Source: Climacium dendroides
Taxonomy: Eukaryota > Streptophyta > Bryopsida > Hypnales > Climaciaceae
NCBI GenBank assembly: GCA_950106755.1
Contig: OX467086.1
Coordinates: forward strand, 20,416,001-20,480,000
Length of the DNA: 64,000 nucleotides
Direction: 5' to 3'
Shown here: positions 61,400 through 64,000 of the stretch, piece by piece
How the letters are laid out: the number at the start of each line of letters is the position of its first letter
Position numbering within the stretch: the first letter of the stretch is position 1
Translations under genes and position numbers: made by a program
The notes under the pieces: generated by a model
Databases searched by the model: none
The model's input: the letters and a program-made list of their open reading frames with translations, nothing else
Told to the model about the DNA's origin: nothing

Positions 61400-64000
61400 T
61401 GTCTTTATTTTTCTTGTTTGTCACGGGTCATGGCTTGTAGTTCATCATGGCTGGTGAGTGAAGTTGCTGAAATTGATTTCACTTGCTGTCTGTACCTTAG
61501 TGTTGCTGTTGCATTTATTTACGACTCTGTTATGTTACAGCTGGTAGTAGGACCACATATGGAAGGTGGAAACTGAAGGAGTGGTTGCAACTTATGGTTC
61601 TGAAAATGACGTTCACATCAAGTGTTACGTGAATATGTAACTGGTTTAAGACCTTAAAATTTACGTGAAGGTGCAGACCACTTCAATATTGCACACATTT
61701 ATATCTACCAATCCCAATCACCCACACAAAAAACCAAGCTGCTATGTGCAATAAGAGTTACATGTAACCTTCCATGGTCTTATATCAAAGCTTGAGCTTT
61801 AGGTACTCTTCTAATATAGCTAATAATCATTGCCTCTAATGTAATGGTCAAAAAAGAAAAATTTGATTTGTAATATGGTTTTTTTTTGTGTATTTGACAT
61901 ATACACCAAATACAAAAGTATATTCATGTTGAGCTAGATCAAATGACACATGGCACTTTCTAATTTAGATAATTATTGCACCTCCATATCTGAAAAATTG
62001 CAAAATGGGCCCTTATTCTATATGTATGTTGTTGTACTTGAATATAATAAAGTTTAGATATTAAAATGACCTCCAAATGAAAACTTTAGTTACGTTGTTG
62101 AATTTTCAATCCAACAGTGTATGTTTTCCATATTTAAATACACTTTGCATTCTTGGAATAAAAAAGTACTAAACCATATGGTCCCCACTAGACCTTTAAA
62201 GATTAAAGTTATACTAGTAACACTTCAAAAAAAATCCTACATGACAAAATGGAAGGGGGGTGGGGACAATTTTTAGATACTCCTATTTCACTCCAAACAT
62301 GTATTGTTCAATAAACACAAGGGTAGTAAAATAGGAATGATTTGGGCTTACTATGGTATTTGAGTTTCTGGATCATTCGAAATCAAATGTTCTCAAAAAG
62401 TCTAATTTGTACCAAGAATTGAACCTAAAGTAATCATACCCATTATGGGTCCTCTTTCCAATTATTTACCTTGCTTTCCTATCTACGTTTGTTTCAAAAA
62501 TTGAAATGAAAGACAAATGTAGAAAGGGATGCAATTAGGAAAGAGGGCTAAATATATGAAATCTATGTAAAATTTGGAGCACTTTAGCACTAACTTCATC
62601 TTGGGACTAAGTATCTAAGCAAACTTATAATATTAATTGTTGTAGTGAAATAAACAAATAATAAACACCAACTCTAATTTGCATTAGAATTTGATCAATG
62701 TTGTCACTTGTTCAAAACTTTAGACAACTCTTAGATAATTGTCGATAACCATATATAAATTTTTTTATCTTATGACTAGAACAAACTCCAATTTTCTTGG
62801 GCTTTACAAAATTTGAACATTAAAAGTCCTAAACTTAAACTATAATTCATATAATACTAACAATACAACCATTGCAAGACTTGCAACATCTTTATTGTTT
62901 TAAAAACACACTAGCGGTTGGTGCTTGCTTTGCTACTCATTAACTATATTACTTTCATCAAATTTTCATGTGAAAGAATGTAGATTAATAAAGTATGTAT
63001 AATCTTTAAATGAAAATATTGACATCTTTATAAAATATTATTTGGAAATACATATATTGTCCAATAGAAAGTAATTAAAGAAAATCTTTATATCATAATT
63101 TTCATAAAAAAATCTTTGCAAACATGTAAACATTGCAATAAAAAAAAATTAATCAAGTGAACAATGTAAATAGAATCTTCACATTTGAATATATAGAACA
63201 ATAGTTTCAATTTCAAAAGAATCTTCAATTAAGAAATTATTAACCTTCATAAATATATATACAATGAAATGTAGAGTTATTACAATATTTTTCAAATCAA
63301 AATCTTTACAATTAAAGAACATGTAAAATCTTCACCTATTAAAATGTAGAATAACAATTCCAATTTCAATAAAAGATTCAAATAATAAATTATAAAAATA
63401 TTCATAATCGTTTGAATATATTGCAATTTAGAATAAATAAAAAAATATACATATATATCCAAGTTAAAATTTATCTATTAGAATCTTTGCATATTTGCAT
63501 ACTCTTAAAGAAAAGTAATAAATGAATTGCATCCAAAGATGCATGCATTGGAATATCTTTTGTTGGTTATAAAATAATGTAGCAAAATGTCTATAAATAT
63601 CATCCTACTATATTCATTGATATGGTATGCTATCTCAATTGAAACAATAAAATAATGAATACCAAAAGAGTGCATGAACTCTAAACATGCAAAGTTTAGA
63701 AAAAACTCTTAATTTCTCCATCCACTTGATTTAGGTGTAAATATATGTAGAAATCTCCATGACGATGTCATACAAAAACCTCATGGTAAACCACATTTTC
63801 TACCGTTCCCATAGCATTTGAATTGTTATTAGCAACTTCAATGTTTGCAAGATGCCTACATAGCCACATATAACTAATCATGACTAAATATTTCATTTCA
63901 AAGATAAATGCCGACTTGGTCATATGATTAGTCATGTGATTTATTAATTGTCATAGCAAAAGTATCAATAATAAAAAATTGTTTCCAACAAAGTATAAAT
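61400..64000. other. WD40 3' flank and AT-rich spacer
   Basis: After about 61,650 the DNA becomes very AT-rich. I see no open frames of note, no paired repeat ends and no RNA genes. Direct echoes of AATCTT(T/C)ACA-like and AATTCCAATTTCAAT-like words between 63,100 and 63,500 suggest a weak, decayed repeat. Confidence 0.5.

Overview
The window is nuclear DNA of a land plant. Four spliced or plastid-targeted plant-type genes sit in a long, AT-rich, repeat-laden background: an ELIP with a transit peptide, a RABH/Rab6 GTPase, the spliceosomal protein SmD2, and a plant-type WDR44-like WD40 protein. Short GT-AG introns, compact genes and very AT-rich spacers full of small non-autonomous DNA transposons suggest a bryophyte, perhaps a moss. 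That placement is inference; nothing here fixes the species.

Layout. 1-3.3 kb: an intronless ELIP gene (minus strand) flanked by MITE copies, with a second, decayed copy of its 3' end 0.5 kb downstream. 3.3-9.5 kb: AT-rich spacer with repeats. 9.5-10.3 kb: a pogo/Emigrant-like element. 10.9-13.1 kb: RAB6/RABH1 in six coding exons (minus strand), with a GC-rich upstream island to 13.9 kb. 14-20 kb: nested repeats, including an 880-bp inverted repeat, a Tc1/mariner-like element and a near-perfect 151-bp hairpin. 20.3-22.4 kb: SmD2 in five coding exons (plus strand), whose first intron carries five tandem ~190-bp repeats. 22.5-53.5 kb: a repeat desert with several tandem arrays and two broken gene-like fragments. 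55.6-61.3 kb: a nine-exon gene for a WD40-repeat protein of about 1,064 residues (plus strand). 61.4-64 kb: AT-rich spacer.

Two terminal signatures account for many of the dispersed repeats. One group has the form TA|AGGT...ACCT|TA, with TA target duplication. The other begins TTAACCC(C/T)TAAA and ends with the reverse complement. No transposase gene is visible, so all of them look non-autonomous.

The four genes are unrelated housekeeping or stress functions (thylakoid photoprotection, Golgi traffic, pre-mRNA splicing, a WD40 scaffold) and do not form a cluster. I see no evidence of a new multi-gene system. The most unusual structures are the SmD2 intron repeats with telo-boxes, the large inverted repeat, the TA-target MITE group with a paralogous empty site, and the GC-rich frameshifted fragment near 32.6 kb. 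Exon borders below were set by hand from reading frame and GT/AG sites.
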